From Nymphaea colorata (taxonomy: Eukaryota; Streptophyta; Magnoliopsida; Nymphaeales; Nymphaeaceae), in assembly GCF_008831285.2 (NCBI RefSeq), contig NC_045142.1, positions 24,877,876-24,937,875 of the forward strand: 60,000 nt of DNA. The letters are read 5' to 3'. The notes under the pieces were generated by a model. It saw nothing but the letters and a program-made list of their open reading frames with translations. It ran no database searches and was not told the origin of the DNA. Shown piece after piece: positions 11,966 to 23,600 of this stretch. Position numbers and translations under genes: made by a program. Numbering within the stretch: the stretch's first letter is position 1; every line of letters starts with the position of its first letter.

Positions 11966-12590
11966 GTTGGCAACCTCTGCTGTCCCTTTTGCATTTTGGG
12001 GGCTTATGAAATGTCAAAATGAAACCAAGCTCCATTCATTTTGGTGAATTCACTGCAGTTTTCCTGATGCTGAAAATTACATCATGGACTTGGCTTGGAA
12101 TATAAATTATTTTATTCATACCATCCCTAATCTGTTTTTCCAGGCTGATTATTTACGGAAAATATCTCTTAGAATGCTTAGTATGGAATCAAAATATTCT
12201 AATACGAATCCACTGGCATCAAACTCTCCTGCTGGCATCCGAAATTCACAAGATCCAGGTACCTGCTTGCTAAATTAACGAACATAAAGCTTTTCTGTTA
12301 GAAGCTAAAGAAGGATTTTGGCATAAACATTTATTATGCAGGTGTGTGTTTATTTGAAGTTGTGTACATATATACTTTAAATTAACTTCCTTTTCGTTTT
12401 GGTTAACTAGCACTGCAACAACCAAAAAACCTGAAGCGGTCCTGTTCAGATGTCTTGGGAAAGGAGAAGAAGTGTCGCATGTCATGTGCTGTTGAAGAGG
12501 AGATCTTGTGCTCAATTTGTTTGGATCCAGTTATGGATAATGGAGACAGATCAACAGCAAAACTGTGATGCGGTCACCAATTCCATCTTG

Positions 12591-14081
12591 GTAACTAGAT
12601 ATCTTTTTCTTATATATTTTCTGGTAAACTTGTTATTTGTCCTTTTGTGTGGGGGTTGTATCCCGTTGGGGAATTTGCACTCACATAAGCAATATCTTCA
12701 TGGGAAATTTCGGTCTTTTGATAAAATTTTGAGTTCCTTTTCATGTGTTTCTAATGGGTTTATGTATTGCTTCCATCATGTGATTTCTTGATTTGTTGTG
12801 TAGACGAGCTTGAATTTTGGCTATCTGATCTTGCAGTTTTTTCTGTAACTTCAGTGCCTTCTAGCTGAACCTGTGGTCATCCTTGATGTTATTTTCTCTG
12901 AGCTAGCATTCCTTCTTGTTTTAGGAAAAAACAGTACAAGAAGTTGGATTCAAGTATTCAGTTGTGTTTCTATATTGTTCCTTCCTGTGGTAGTGTAAAG
13001 CTGTATGAAACTAGGACTTCAAGTTCCAATTTTGTTCTTGTTAAGTGATCATCTAAAGCCATAGCATTCATATTGTTGATTTCTAAAGGACTTTTGTTTT
13101 ATAGGTTTAAAAAAGATGTTCTATATTATATGTTATTGGTTCATTCTAACAGAAACATGGGCTTGTTTTGTGTTAATAGCATGCTGTGTCAGAAACATCC
13201 TGAATCAGTAGATTCGAATTGAGTTGGTGGAAAACAGATTTGATGTCCAATTTAATGATCCCACATCTCAGCTTTAATTTTTTAAAATATTTTAAAATTT
13301 TAATCAATTTTTATAATTTTCATTTATTTTTTGAAAAATGATTTTTGGCCATTTCACCTGAATCAGTGAATCGGCTGATTCTCCAAATTGGCAGCCCTGC
13401 CAGTTCGGTTCAGGGACTAATGTCGGCAACCACTGGCTTCTATTGATTGTTTGACTACTATATGTTAATTTTTATTCCTTAATACCTAGAACTTATGCCC
13501 TTAATGGCATGTTAGGTTTGTAACTGGGTTTGACGTTTACACGGATACCATTTTTCATGGGGAACTGGATAAGAAGCTTGAAGATTTCATATTATGCATC
13601 TTGAAATCAAGTTGTTTCATCTGAAAATAATGCAGAGCTGAATCCTATGCTTGGGATGTAGAGAGTCAGTTGTGCGTGTCTAAATTATGAATGGAAGTGC
13701 AATGGCATCTCACATTTTGGCAGTGGTGGTGCCACAAATCTCTCGCTGAGGTGCACCTGGGACCAGCAAGGGCAGCTTAGATGGCTGGACCCAACACCCA
13801 AGTCCATTTTACATTTAGAGCTTGCAGGCCCCTGTGGGCTGCATGTTGCTCTGCCACTGCGTTTTGGTCATCTGCCATGTTGTCACTAATGGACCATTGT
13901 TTGAATCATGTCGCATATGTGCGAGTGCAGATATGGGCGCAGATATTTAAATATTACAAGTGAAACAACAAAAGTTAAATATTGTGCATACCAAAGGAAT
14001 TCCTGAGGCTAAACTAATGAATTTGTGACAAATTTAATTTAACAATACCAAACTCAAGCCAAATTAAGCCTAAGGTTTTGT

Positions 14082-14145
<64 letters not shown>

Positions 14146-15382
14146 CAAAACAAAGTTTAGAAATTGTTTCGTACCAAAGCCATTGCAAGACTAAAATATT
14201 GAATGTATGGATTTGTTACTCATTCAACATACCAAACTCAAGTTAAAGTGAAATCTACTGTATTAATCATAGGTGACACATGAAGTTGGTGAGCTGGATA
14301 AAAGTGAAGCACCTGCACCTGATGAAGGTGCAACATTAACATGGTGACCCAGTCCCAGTGTAAACATGAGTGGTATGTATCGATAATGCTGGTACTATCT
14401 TGATGTGCAGTGCTCATTGTTTCCAACTGAATTCGCCTGTGATGCTTGGCGTTGCTATTTTTTAATTAGTGAAATTCATTAAATATATGGATAAAATCAT
14501 GCAAAATTCTAGATTCTGTAGGGGAAAAAAATTTGAGTGCATCAACTCATTAAATCTATATCTTTGTCGAAGTATTTCTAGTTTGGTCTGCGTTATCAAA
14601 GGTTCAGTTAGAGAGCTTTAGCAAAAAGGTGTAAATCCTTAATATTTTGTTTTATGCAATTATGATTGTTTTGTTTGTGTATACCTTCTGATCTATGATA
14701 TATCATGCAGATTTGCAGGTTACCTAATTTCATATATGAGATGAATTGCATATTTGACAGATCATTGATCTACTGATTGACTATTTCTGGATAAGTTGGG
14801 GGATGAATTAGAAATTTTTATTTCATTACACGGGATGCATAATTGTTTGGATATTTTACTTAATTTCAGGAATACATTTTCCATGATTTCTTCCCTTTGA
14901 AGGTCTGTAGGTATTTAGGTCATAAGGAATCATATTTATACCAAAGATAAACAAGTTTTAGATACTTTACCTCCAGTGATGCTTTCTATAGAATTACTAC
15001 TTGGTATCTGATAACTTCAGCCTGCTTGGTAGTTGCAAGGTGTTTGCCCCTACTGTACTTGGGTGAGATTCAACCTTGACCGTACTTCATGTCTATGTAT
15101 TTCAGATATGTGTTACTTTCAGCTTTGACAAATGTCTACGTCTGCTATAGAACTGGGCTTTGACTTTGGGTCTGTTGCATATTTTTGTCTATTACTGTTT
15201 TCTTTTGTTTGCTTTCTGCTAAGTGCTATACAATTTGGCCTGCAATTGTGCACCATTGGTAGATTTGACGCCAGTATTCTTTTTACAAAAGAGTCGTCCC
15301 CAGTCTTTTATGTCCTACAAACGTTAATTGAGGATAGGCCTCTCTCTCCTTTTTTTTTTACCCAAGCTTTATTATTTTTCAG
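12591..15382. other. Intron 4 of copy A (RING-gene intron), no gene seen
   Basis: 2.8-kb intron between the two RING exons, homologous to 24,740-28,574 in unit B and without counterpart in unit C. It contains a TA microsatellite at 14,084-14,142. The short open frames (for example near 13,780-13,960) are not kept in frame between A and B. It most likely descends from the intron of the RING donor gene. Confidence 0.6.
14084..14142. repeat. (TA)n microsatellite
   Basis: About 59 bases of alternating AT. The matching tract of unit B lies at 26,195-26,247. Confidence 0.95.
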
Positions 15383-15474
15383 ATTGTATTGGTTCAGCAT
15401 TCAATGCAAAAGCTTCAATGCAGTGCCCAACTTGTCGGAGAGTTGAGAATGGCCAATGGCGTTTTTGCAGATAA

Positions 15475-15560
15475 ATATTTCAGATTTTGGTGAGGATGAC
15501 TGGACAGAGCGGTTATGATCCTTATGATGATTGCTTGCTTCATAGTACATGTTTCTCATT
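15475..15560 (+). pseudogene. Decayed 3' coding remnant of the RING donor gene (copy A)
   Basis: Directly after the stop of exon 5, one frame reads DFGEDDWTER and, after a one-base shift, YDPYDD. The order acidic-DDW followed by YD resembles the segment after the RING in RFI2-type proteins. The same residues with the same shift follow the stop in copy B (28,667-28,750). This suggests that the present stop truncates a once longer reading frame in both copies. Confidence 0.35.
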
Positions 15561-17980
15561 CTTGTTTGGAGTAAGGGGATAATTAATGTACTGTACTCAT
15601 TATCCGTGAAAAAAGTGTGTATGGAGTCCTACAAAAGACTGCCACAGTATTTTTCCCGTTCACATATTTGGATAGTGCTGTGTCCAAGGTGAAGTGGTAG
15701 AGAAACATGACTCTTCTGTTTCACTTGTAGAAAAATAATTTGCCATCTGATTCATGTAAAAAGGTGTATGTGTATGTAAATTCTCATAATATGTTGTTTA
15801 TAAAAAGGTGTATCTGTATCTAACTTGCCATCGAACGCTAATCTTTCGCAATTTTTTCTTATCTTTGACTGCATGAAGCACTCTGCGCCTTACAGCTTTG
15901 GGAAAACCAATCTTCAATGTCACCGTCAACCGGCGGTGATGCATCTCGTCGTCCTTTTAGAATCTTAGTTGACTTTGTTGTGATTTTTCTTGATTCCTAC
16001 ACAATAGTACGAGTTAGTATGAGCATGTATCTGCGCTTCTGAAAAGATGGCTGCCCAAATTGAGCAAACCTTCCTTTGTCAGGTGCTTCATAACATATAG
16101 ACCCCAAATCAATAGTAAACCAACTTTCATTTATCTTTCATACCATAAACCCAGATAGCCATCTTCCATTCTAATAACTTTTGCACATTATTCTTCAGCT
16201 AAGCCACATCATGATATTTTAGAAAAGGGAGCAAATCACCATATTTATGACTGCCAATTTTGACATCACCTCTGCCTTTGTCTTTCACTTGGACACTTAT
16301 GCGGCTTAGCCTACTTCAAAGGGTGGCCACTTGAGGCTTAAAGGGAGTGCCTAGGCACAACTGCGACGCTTCAACTTCTTATCTCATCTTTTCCTTCTAT
16401 CACTACTGCGTTTAGATTTTAATTTGACATTATATCACAGAGGTTCTTGAAATTCCAAAAAAAAAAAAAAAGATCATTGAACTAAACGTGAATCGCACTA
16501 CAATGTATTAAAGAACCGGCTTTCAAAACATACGGACATTGAATATTTGTTTAAAATTAAACCTGATTCAAATCTGACTGAATACTTAGTTGAATCTGAG
16601 TCCGGTCAGATGTTATTTTTAAAATTTGAATCCTGTCCATTTTTTAATCTGAAGTTCAATTTTTCCCACTACCCAATTTTTCTTAGAGCAGTCTGAACGG
16701 ATTTCAGATCCAAATTGGATTTATTGACATCTCAAAACATTTTAAGATATTATTTTGCTTCAAAACATTTTGCTTTTAATGATAAAAAAAAATATTATTT
16801 TCTTTTACTGTCGTGTGATTACTTTTCTACTCAAATATATCAAAGACCTAATTTTTACTTTCTTAGCAATATTCTTCAACCATATGACCCATGACCAGAA
16901 GGAAAAATTTTAAAGGAAAATCTTAAATGACAGTTTTATATAAAAAGAAAAAGCTTTTTTAAACAAACAAAAAAAAACTGCAAATGGGTGGCATTAAGCC
17001 TGCGCATTGAGCCGGCCCGACATCCGAAACCCAGGTCAGGCCCTACCCGTCACCTTGAACCCGAACTCGGCCTGATTAAATTACAAACTATATATTTTTA
17101 ATATAAAATAATATGTCAATATTAAGAATCGTAATAAAATATAATAATTATAGTGCCCACTCGGGCCAGCCCCATAACATTTCAAGCCAGCCCAGGTTAG
17201 AGTTGGGTTAGGTATCAATTATAGTTTTAAATTTTGAACAAGATATAATATTTCAAAAATTTTATATAGGATAAATATTTTTTTAATTTACATGTATTCT
17301 TTTTTTGAGGGACCAGGGCCCTACCGACCCCTTGGCTTGTTTCCACTGAAAAATATATCCAACTTTATTAAAAGTCTAAAAGTCTTGTATGATAAGTCAA
17401 TTTGATGGAGAAATGCCTTAAAAGATGAGACATATACTCAAAAAAACATCAAAAGTTGTTGAAATCGGCTTGAATTTTTAGGCCCTTAAAAGTTAAAATA
17501 TATATATCTATAAATAGTGGGTCTCTCTGATTTTTTTTTTTTTAAGAAAAATCTTGATCTATTTTCTAATTTTTCTTTTTTTAATTACTTATTTGCTTTT
17601 ATTATCTGTAACCAATGGCTAATTCCGATCCCATTCACTCAGATCCTTAACATTTTAACTTCTTGTTATTTACCAACCAGGATTGGATATCATATCCAAT
17701 CTTGAACGGGGTTTTAATCCATGCTTCTAATTCACATGTATATATATGTATATATTAAAAAAAAGGGAAATGAAAATAAGAGCGTTGGATCTAAATCTAG
17801 ATCATGAATGGATCGAGAAGGACGCGAGTAATAAAAGGTGGGCTCATAATTAATTGACTCGGTCCCAAACTCATGAACCAGCAATAATAATCAAAAAATT
17901 ATTATGATATTCTTTTTTTTTTTTGGTTGAATAAATGATAAAACATCAGAGCTCAAGGAGATCCTTAGTCTGATATCAAT
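15561..17980. other. Region downstream of copy A, no gene seen
   Basis: Homologous to 28,750-32,590 of unit B. It contains old repeat-like GC-rich islands (around 17,000-17,210, GGCCCGACATCC-type text) in AT-rich DNA and many short homopolymer runs. A minus-strand segment at ~15,840-16,120 matches the 94-codon open stretch at 29,375-29,091 in unit B but is interrupted here by a stop and a frameshift. Confidence 0.5.
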
Positions 17981-19528
17981 ATCTGAGGTTTAATTTCACG
18001 TCAGTAAATGCTTCGGTAAAGGTTTTATTGATGTTTTTGCTATCTTTATTGATTTTCATATATTTTTTTACAATAGAAAAGACCTGTATTTTTGTAGTAC
18101 TGGTATTTCCATAAATACAGTTCTTCTGTTTTCATGGACAAAGGTTTTTTTAAGTATTTACGGCAAAGTTGTTTTTTTTTTCTAAAAATAAATGTTTTTT
18201 TTTTTAAGTAAAAAGTCAACGTGCCAAGGAAACAAGCAATAACAAGTATCGTATTACACTTCGGAGATCATGTTAAATGCCTAAAAAAAATGAAACAAAA
18301 GTTGAAAAAAAATAAAAAGAAAAAATCTCTAAAAAATCAGGATAAATTCATTTTTTTATGTTTTTAAATATATCGCAGTGTTTTCCATTTTTTGTTTTCT
18401 TTATTTATTTCGTTACCATCACGATGTCTTAAAAAATATAAATATATTTATAACTATGCTTTTAATATTAAAATAATTATACTTGACCCCTTGCCTTGTG
18501 CCTCGTCGGGCCTACGATTGGTAAGCAGCCAGTCACTGGTTTGAATATCAAAGACACAAACACCTTTCTAAGGGCGAGGAATAGTCTTTAGGGTTTTAAG
18601 TATAGACAAATTTTCCAAGCCCAATGTAGTTTACCGACAAGTAAACAATAAAAAAAAAAAAGGAAAAAAGCTATTTGGCATCAAATTATTGATTTCATTT
18701 AATGTCCTTTTTTTTTACCACACTGTTTAATTTGTTATCTTCATACAATTGAGTATTTATTCTAAGGGTAGAGAGACATATATGTCAAGTATATCTACTT
18801 TATAATGTAAAAACAATTGTTTTACATTGTTTCAATTGAAAATGCGAGTATTGCAATCTTCGGGTTGTTTGATGTTGCCAAATGACTATAAAATTTCAAA
18901 CTAGTCGCTAAAACCACCATAAATTCCAAAAGTATAATTCATCCACAAACTGAAATGGAATCAAAATTTCAGGTTTCAGTTTCTTAATTTCGAAAATAAA
19001 ATACATCGTTTGTTTAACAATTCTAATTTCTTAAAAAATGAGTATCTTGATTCTAAAATTCCACGTTTATGGGTATATCAAACACCCCCTAACAATGATC
19101 AACATCCAATAATATATGACAATCTTTTGATTTCAATTCCCTTCTAAAATAAACAAAGGGTTTGAACATTTATGCAGCACCAAAAAAAAAAAAAAAGGTT
19201 TTTTGATTGATTAAGAACATTGCACTTTAGATATAAGTTCTTTATTGCTTGATCTGAATATGAAACCCACACTGCCAAATCAAAGAGTTCAAAACATAAC
19301 CTTAGAGTTTTACATTACTAGGATTGCAATCATACACATGTAATCTAAACTCTTAACTTAAAGTTGGGTTATTTAATAAAATGGTGACATGTCTTTGGTG
19401 GAAGGTGAAGCGCTCCACTTTGCCTTGTCGATGTTCAAAATTGATCCGAAACCTACAGACATACCCTTCAACTTGAATGACAACATTGTTGTTGATTGCG
19501 GCTCATAATATGTTATGAGTTAGAATCA

Positions 19529-19777
19529 TTGTCAATAAAAACGAGTATAGAACGTGAAAAACAAGTCAGCTGTATAAAATGTGAAAAAATGCCAAAAAAC
19601 AAAAAAATAGGTATAATATCGTATTATATTTTTTTTGCCGTTTTTGATCTTTTTTTTGTTTTTTATTATTTTTTAATTTTTTCTAATTTTTAAGATTTAT
19701 TAAATATTTAAAATTTTTCATTTTATTCTTAAGATATATAACTTTACCATCATACCTGTACACGTTTTTTGTAACAA
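19529..19777. mobile_element. MITE copy 1 of the TTGTCACAAAAAACG family
   Basis: Diverged short copy with ends TTGTCAATAAAAACG and (reverse) CGTTTTTTGTAACAA. The interior shares GAACGTGAAAAACAAGTCAG and the GTATAAT-rich text with the copies at 46,105-46,458 and 54,290-54,593. It is absent from the same place in unit C, so it inserted after the units split or was lost from C. Confidence 0.65.
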
Positions 19778-20551
19778 TTAAAATTATCAAAATACCCATG
19801 TTGGCTAAATGAAATTTTCTCCCTCCATAAAGGTAAAAATGGTATAGAAAAAAAAAAGATGCAATTACAAAATGACAAAAATACCCATCTAATTATAATG
19901 CATGGAAATCAGCATTTAAACCTCAGCAGGTTATGTTATGTATAGAAAAGTTTAATCAAATGAAATGAAAACATCGGAGAATAATTGGAAGTAATTTAAA
20001 GTTAAATCAGGATAACTTATTACTCGATCGCATAGTTTTGTAGACTGAAAATTTCTTAGATCTAAAAAGAAAGCCGTCCGTCGAAGACAATAACAAAGAT
20101 TGGGCCTCATTTAATAATAACTGAAAAGTTTCGCAGGGTTTTTGTAATTTCCGCACCTCCACCAAACCACACCCGCGACGCGACGTCTGATCGGATGCTT
20201 GCCTCACTATCGGAGTCGGTGCACTCCACAGGGTTAAAAATAAAATCAATTGGTACTTGAGAGCCAAAAAAAAAAATCAAAATGGTTCTTGGGAGCTTTT
20301 CGTCTTCGCGTCAGAATCATCGTCATCGTCGCGACCATCGTTGGGGGTCTGAAACTCACCCACGCACACAGACACATCCTCTCTCTATCGCTCTCTCTTT
20401 CAGACACAGAAGAGAGAGAGAGAGGTGGAGTGGGGAGGGAATTTGGGGGTTCTTATATTGCGGGATATTTGGACATTTCTTTCTTGCTTGTTCCTGCTGA
20501 TTGGCAGGAGGAAAGAGGGTAGTAAGTCGGGAAAATTTTAGGCCCTTCCTT

Positions 20552-20592
20552 CTCTCTCTCTCTCTCTCTCGCTCTCGCTCTCGCTCTCTTTC
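20552..20592 (+). promoter_or_regulatory. CT-rich leader tract before the KIX-RING start
   Basis: Pyrimidine tract of CT and CTCG repeats about 40-80 bp before the ATG at 20,634. The MED15 copy has a shorter version at ~34,893-34,918. Probably 5' UTR or core-promoter element; its role is inferred from position only. Confidence 0.4.
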
Positions 20593-20633
20593 CTTTGTTT
20601 TGGTCGGTGGAGTTCTTGTTAGTGCGGTGAACT

Positions 20634-23600
20634 ATGGAGGGGAGTGGTTGGAGGTCGGCACAAGGGGATCCGGGGATGGCATCAGGCGATTGGAGGTCCG
20701 AGCTATCCACGGAGTCCCGACAGAGGATTGTCAACAAGATGTAAGCAAGTTCGATTTCTTTGCGTGATCAACTTTAGGTTTCTTCACCTGTCGTGTCTGT
20801 GTTGGCTAGCTGAGATGTTCGGCATTTTTCCTCCTTTTTTTATAATTCATGGCAAGAATGGATTCGTTTGAGTTCTGTTGCTTGATTTGGGAGAGATGAT
20901 GAAACAGTGTTTGAATAATCTCCTTCTCACTCTCTGTCGCGCCCTCGCGTGCGCTCGCGCTCGGTGTGTGTGTGTGTGTGTGTGTTTGGGGGGTGGGGTG
21001 GGGGAGGAGGGGGCTATTTGTTATTGAAACCGAAAGTGTCTAATTTCTTTATGATGCTTACCGCCACCATCCCCTAGCTACGGATGTGTTTAATTTGTTT
21101 CTAAATTGTTTGAGTTAGAGATCGGTTCCATGAATTTCCTCGAAAAAACTGTGTTCTGTTTGTTAACGATGCGCTTAGAAAGTTGTCGACGATTTTGACT
21201 TCAAGGATGGATGAAAGTGATGAACTATTGGTGATCCGTTAAGTTCGATTGTAGTGAATAGTCCTGACGTGAGTGATGTCTGCTTACCGATTTGTTTAGG
21301 GATGCGCAACGGTTGGGCTATGGTTTTTTGGTTTTTTTCTTCCCCTGTTTTTTTTGGGGTTTAAATGTGCTGAATTCGATAGAATCCATTTCTCGGCGCG
21401 CTCAGATTGTTCAGATCAGAACATGTTACGTCCTTCCTTTGTGTTGTTTTTTTATTAGCATCTACTTGTTCGTTGGCTGCCTTTGGGTGCCGAATGAATA
21501 ACATCGATGTGTTTGCCTTGTACAGAATGGATACACTGAAAAAACATTTACCAATCTCGGGTCCCGAAGGACTTTCTGAACTTAATAAAATTGCTGTCAG
21601 GCTTGAAGAAAAAATCTATGCTGCTGCAACAAGTAAGGTTTGCATTAGATCTTATTTTCTAATTTATTCTGCTAATAGCATTCGTTTTCTTGTTGGAATT
21701 TTCTTTTATGTTCTCTTGAATTTGTTTCCTTTCTCCACTATGTTTTGCTTTGATAAGGATCCTGGGTTAATTTGCTGTTGAATCTTGACATATTAATGTG
21801 CACATGGGTGCATAGGTCTCATTCACTTAGTTGCAGCTGTCCCATCTACTAGGCAAGTAGGTCCATTTCAAGTACTTATTAAAGGAAGCCTTAACAAAAT
21901 ATAATTCATATTACACGAGGCAATGTAAATCGGAAATCAATATTCTTGAAACTATGTTTTGTTTGGCATTCTAAATTTGCTTTTTGTGGGAATTTTTCCC
22001 CCTTTTGCTATTATAGTTGCTCTTGCCCCATCTACATTCATCAGCTCCACCAGGATTTTCCTTCGTTATCATTTCACCTAGTAATCTTCAGTTGTCTTGA
22101 TTGCCTTGGGGATGCCATTCTCCTAGCCACTTCCTTGTTTATTGCTTTATTACCTCCGTTCTTCTCAGTTCTTTGTGCCATTGAACAATAAGAGATGGAT
22201 TGAGTTTGAGGTAGTTCTCCCTATAAAGGAGAAACCTCTATCTGTGCACAGGAAAAAAATTAGGTGATGTTGCAGAAGTATGTGGTCACGTCCTTATGTT
22301 GAGGACATTATCGTTGAATGTCAGGATGAATTGGCATGAACCTTGTTGCTGCTTAACTCCTAATAAGGTTTGTTTGAAGCAACCATCAGTGATTGCTATG
22401 TGTGATAACAGGAAGAAATGGTAATTTTCCTCTTTAATGATAACTAAGCCTTTGTGAAACACTTTTATTGGAAACATGGGGTTTTTCTCGTGTCATCAAT
22501 TTAGGCTTCCTAACAAGCCATCTGTTGAGGACTATCTTTTCTCAAGTTTCATTAGTTTGTTACTGTAAAGCAATAAGTATTGGGTCTATTGACTAATGAC
22601 TATGTGCATTTGATAGCATGGAAATGTTTACCCAGTTTAGTTTTCCTTCCTTCCGGCCCTTTTTTTGGAGGCATGCTAAGAACTAACCTCTCTGTCTTTC
22701 AAATTCCAGACCCTTTAGTTCCATGTATGAAAGATAGAAAAATTGCGTGTTTTGGGGGGAGGGGTGTTGCTTAAATAAGTGAAGAAAAAGGGAGGTTGGA
22801 TAAACGAGTCTCATAGTGAAACTGGTTACATAAGTAAATAAACTGACACACAAACACATGCATGCTTTTAGCCAATTCTATTTTCCCACTGGTACGGTCA
22901 GTCCCTTCATTTTAATACTTTTTCACTTATTTTTCTGTAATCTACTTTATGGATGCGATTTTTACATTCAAAATATTTTGAATGTATGAATATATTACAA
23001 TATTTGAATGCTATTCTGTAAGGAATTTGAAATTTTTCTAGTTTCTAAAATTGTTTGACCTTGTTCAGAATAGGCAATTCTATGTTAATTTATGTGTGCT
23101 AAAATTGTAGATTATATGTGAATTATTTTTAAGTACTGTTGATTTTTGTTTGGTCAACTCAATTTCAGATGAGACTACTTTAACTCATTTCTTATATATT
23201 TTGGTTTTTGCCGGAGATTTGGATGAGCATCACTAATATAAGTACCTTCCATCCATTCACAGACAGTCATTTCTATTTGGGTTGGTTTGACCAGCTCTCT
23301 CTTTCTTTTTGATTACCTTTTACAATATCAATACACACATATATGATCTTCAAAATGTCGTAATCAACCATGTTTACATGCAACACATTCAGCCTATTGA
23401 TATTTAAACTCCTGTAGAGTCTTATACATAGGGCACAAGGTGTGCTTTTCATGTTTACTTGTGAGCTTTGGGATGTGAATTTTACGTCAGTCACCAACAT
23501 CTTGCTTGGTAATGCTTTTTTTTAGGAGTTTTTTTTTTCTTTTGCAAAATGTGGTTAGTTTCAAGTGAAAATATCAGAAACTTTATCACCTGAAAAATAT

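Larger units (their letters stand above)
1748..15474 (+). pseudogene. KIX-RING copy A, disabled by start loss and nonsense codon
   Basis: Five exons match copy B one for one: 1748-1854, 2633-2744, 12144-12258, 12411-12590 and 15383-15474 (lengths 107, 112, 115, 180 and 92, as in copy B), with GT..AG borders. Exons 1-3 encode a MED15-type KIX domain. Exons 4-5 encode a RING-H2 finger. Two lesions: the start ATG reads GGG at 1748-1750 (next in-frame ATG at 1790), and the arginine codon CGA before the third RING cysteine is TGA at 12566-12568. A product from the internal Met would lose 14 residues and the second half of the RING. Exon 5 is intact up to its stop. Intron 2 (9.4 kb) holds a copia element and an unidentified insert. 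The copy may still be transcribed, but it cannot make a full KIX-RING protein. Confidence 0.85.
1..17980 (+). repeat. Segmental duplication unit A (5'-MED15 plus RING)
   Basis: The leftmost of three head-to-tail units. The first bases of the window align with the sequence at ~17,990 and ~32,600, and the GGTAGAGA-CATATATGTCAA block recurs near 775, 18,770 and 33,410. The three KIX exons follow in the same order in every unit. Unit A is the most diverged. It carries its own insertions: a LINE fragment at 400-660, a 1.3-kb insert at 5335-6621, and a copia element at 6633-11965. The left edge may lie outside the window. Confidence 0.85.
18020..20633. other. Upstream region of the KIX-RING gene, copy B
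   Basis: 2.6 kb with no convincing gene. The distal part is AT-rich and shared by all units. The proximal part (20,120-20,630) is GC-richer and shared with unit C (34,490-34,960). It has a GA run at ~20,411-20,424 and a long CT run at ~20,552-20,592 close to the start codon. Such GA/CT tracts are common in plant core promoters and leaders, so this is the likely promoter and 5' UTR, inherited from MED15. Confidence 0.55.

Noticed and set aside
12084-12278. Separate small gene of 64 aa (also 24148-24429)
   Set aside because: These are KIX exon 3 read together with flanking intron; they belong to the split KIX-RING genes.
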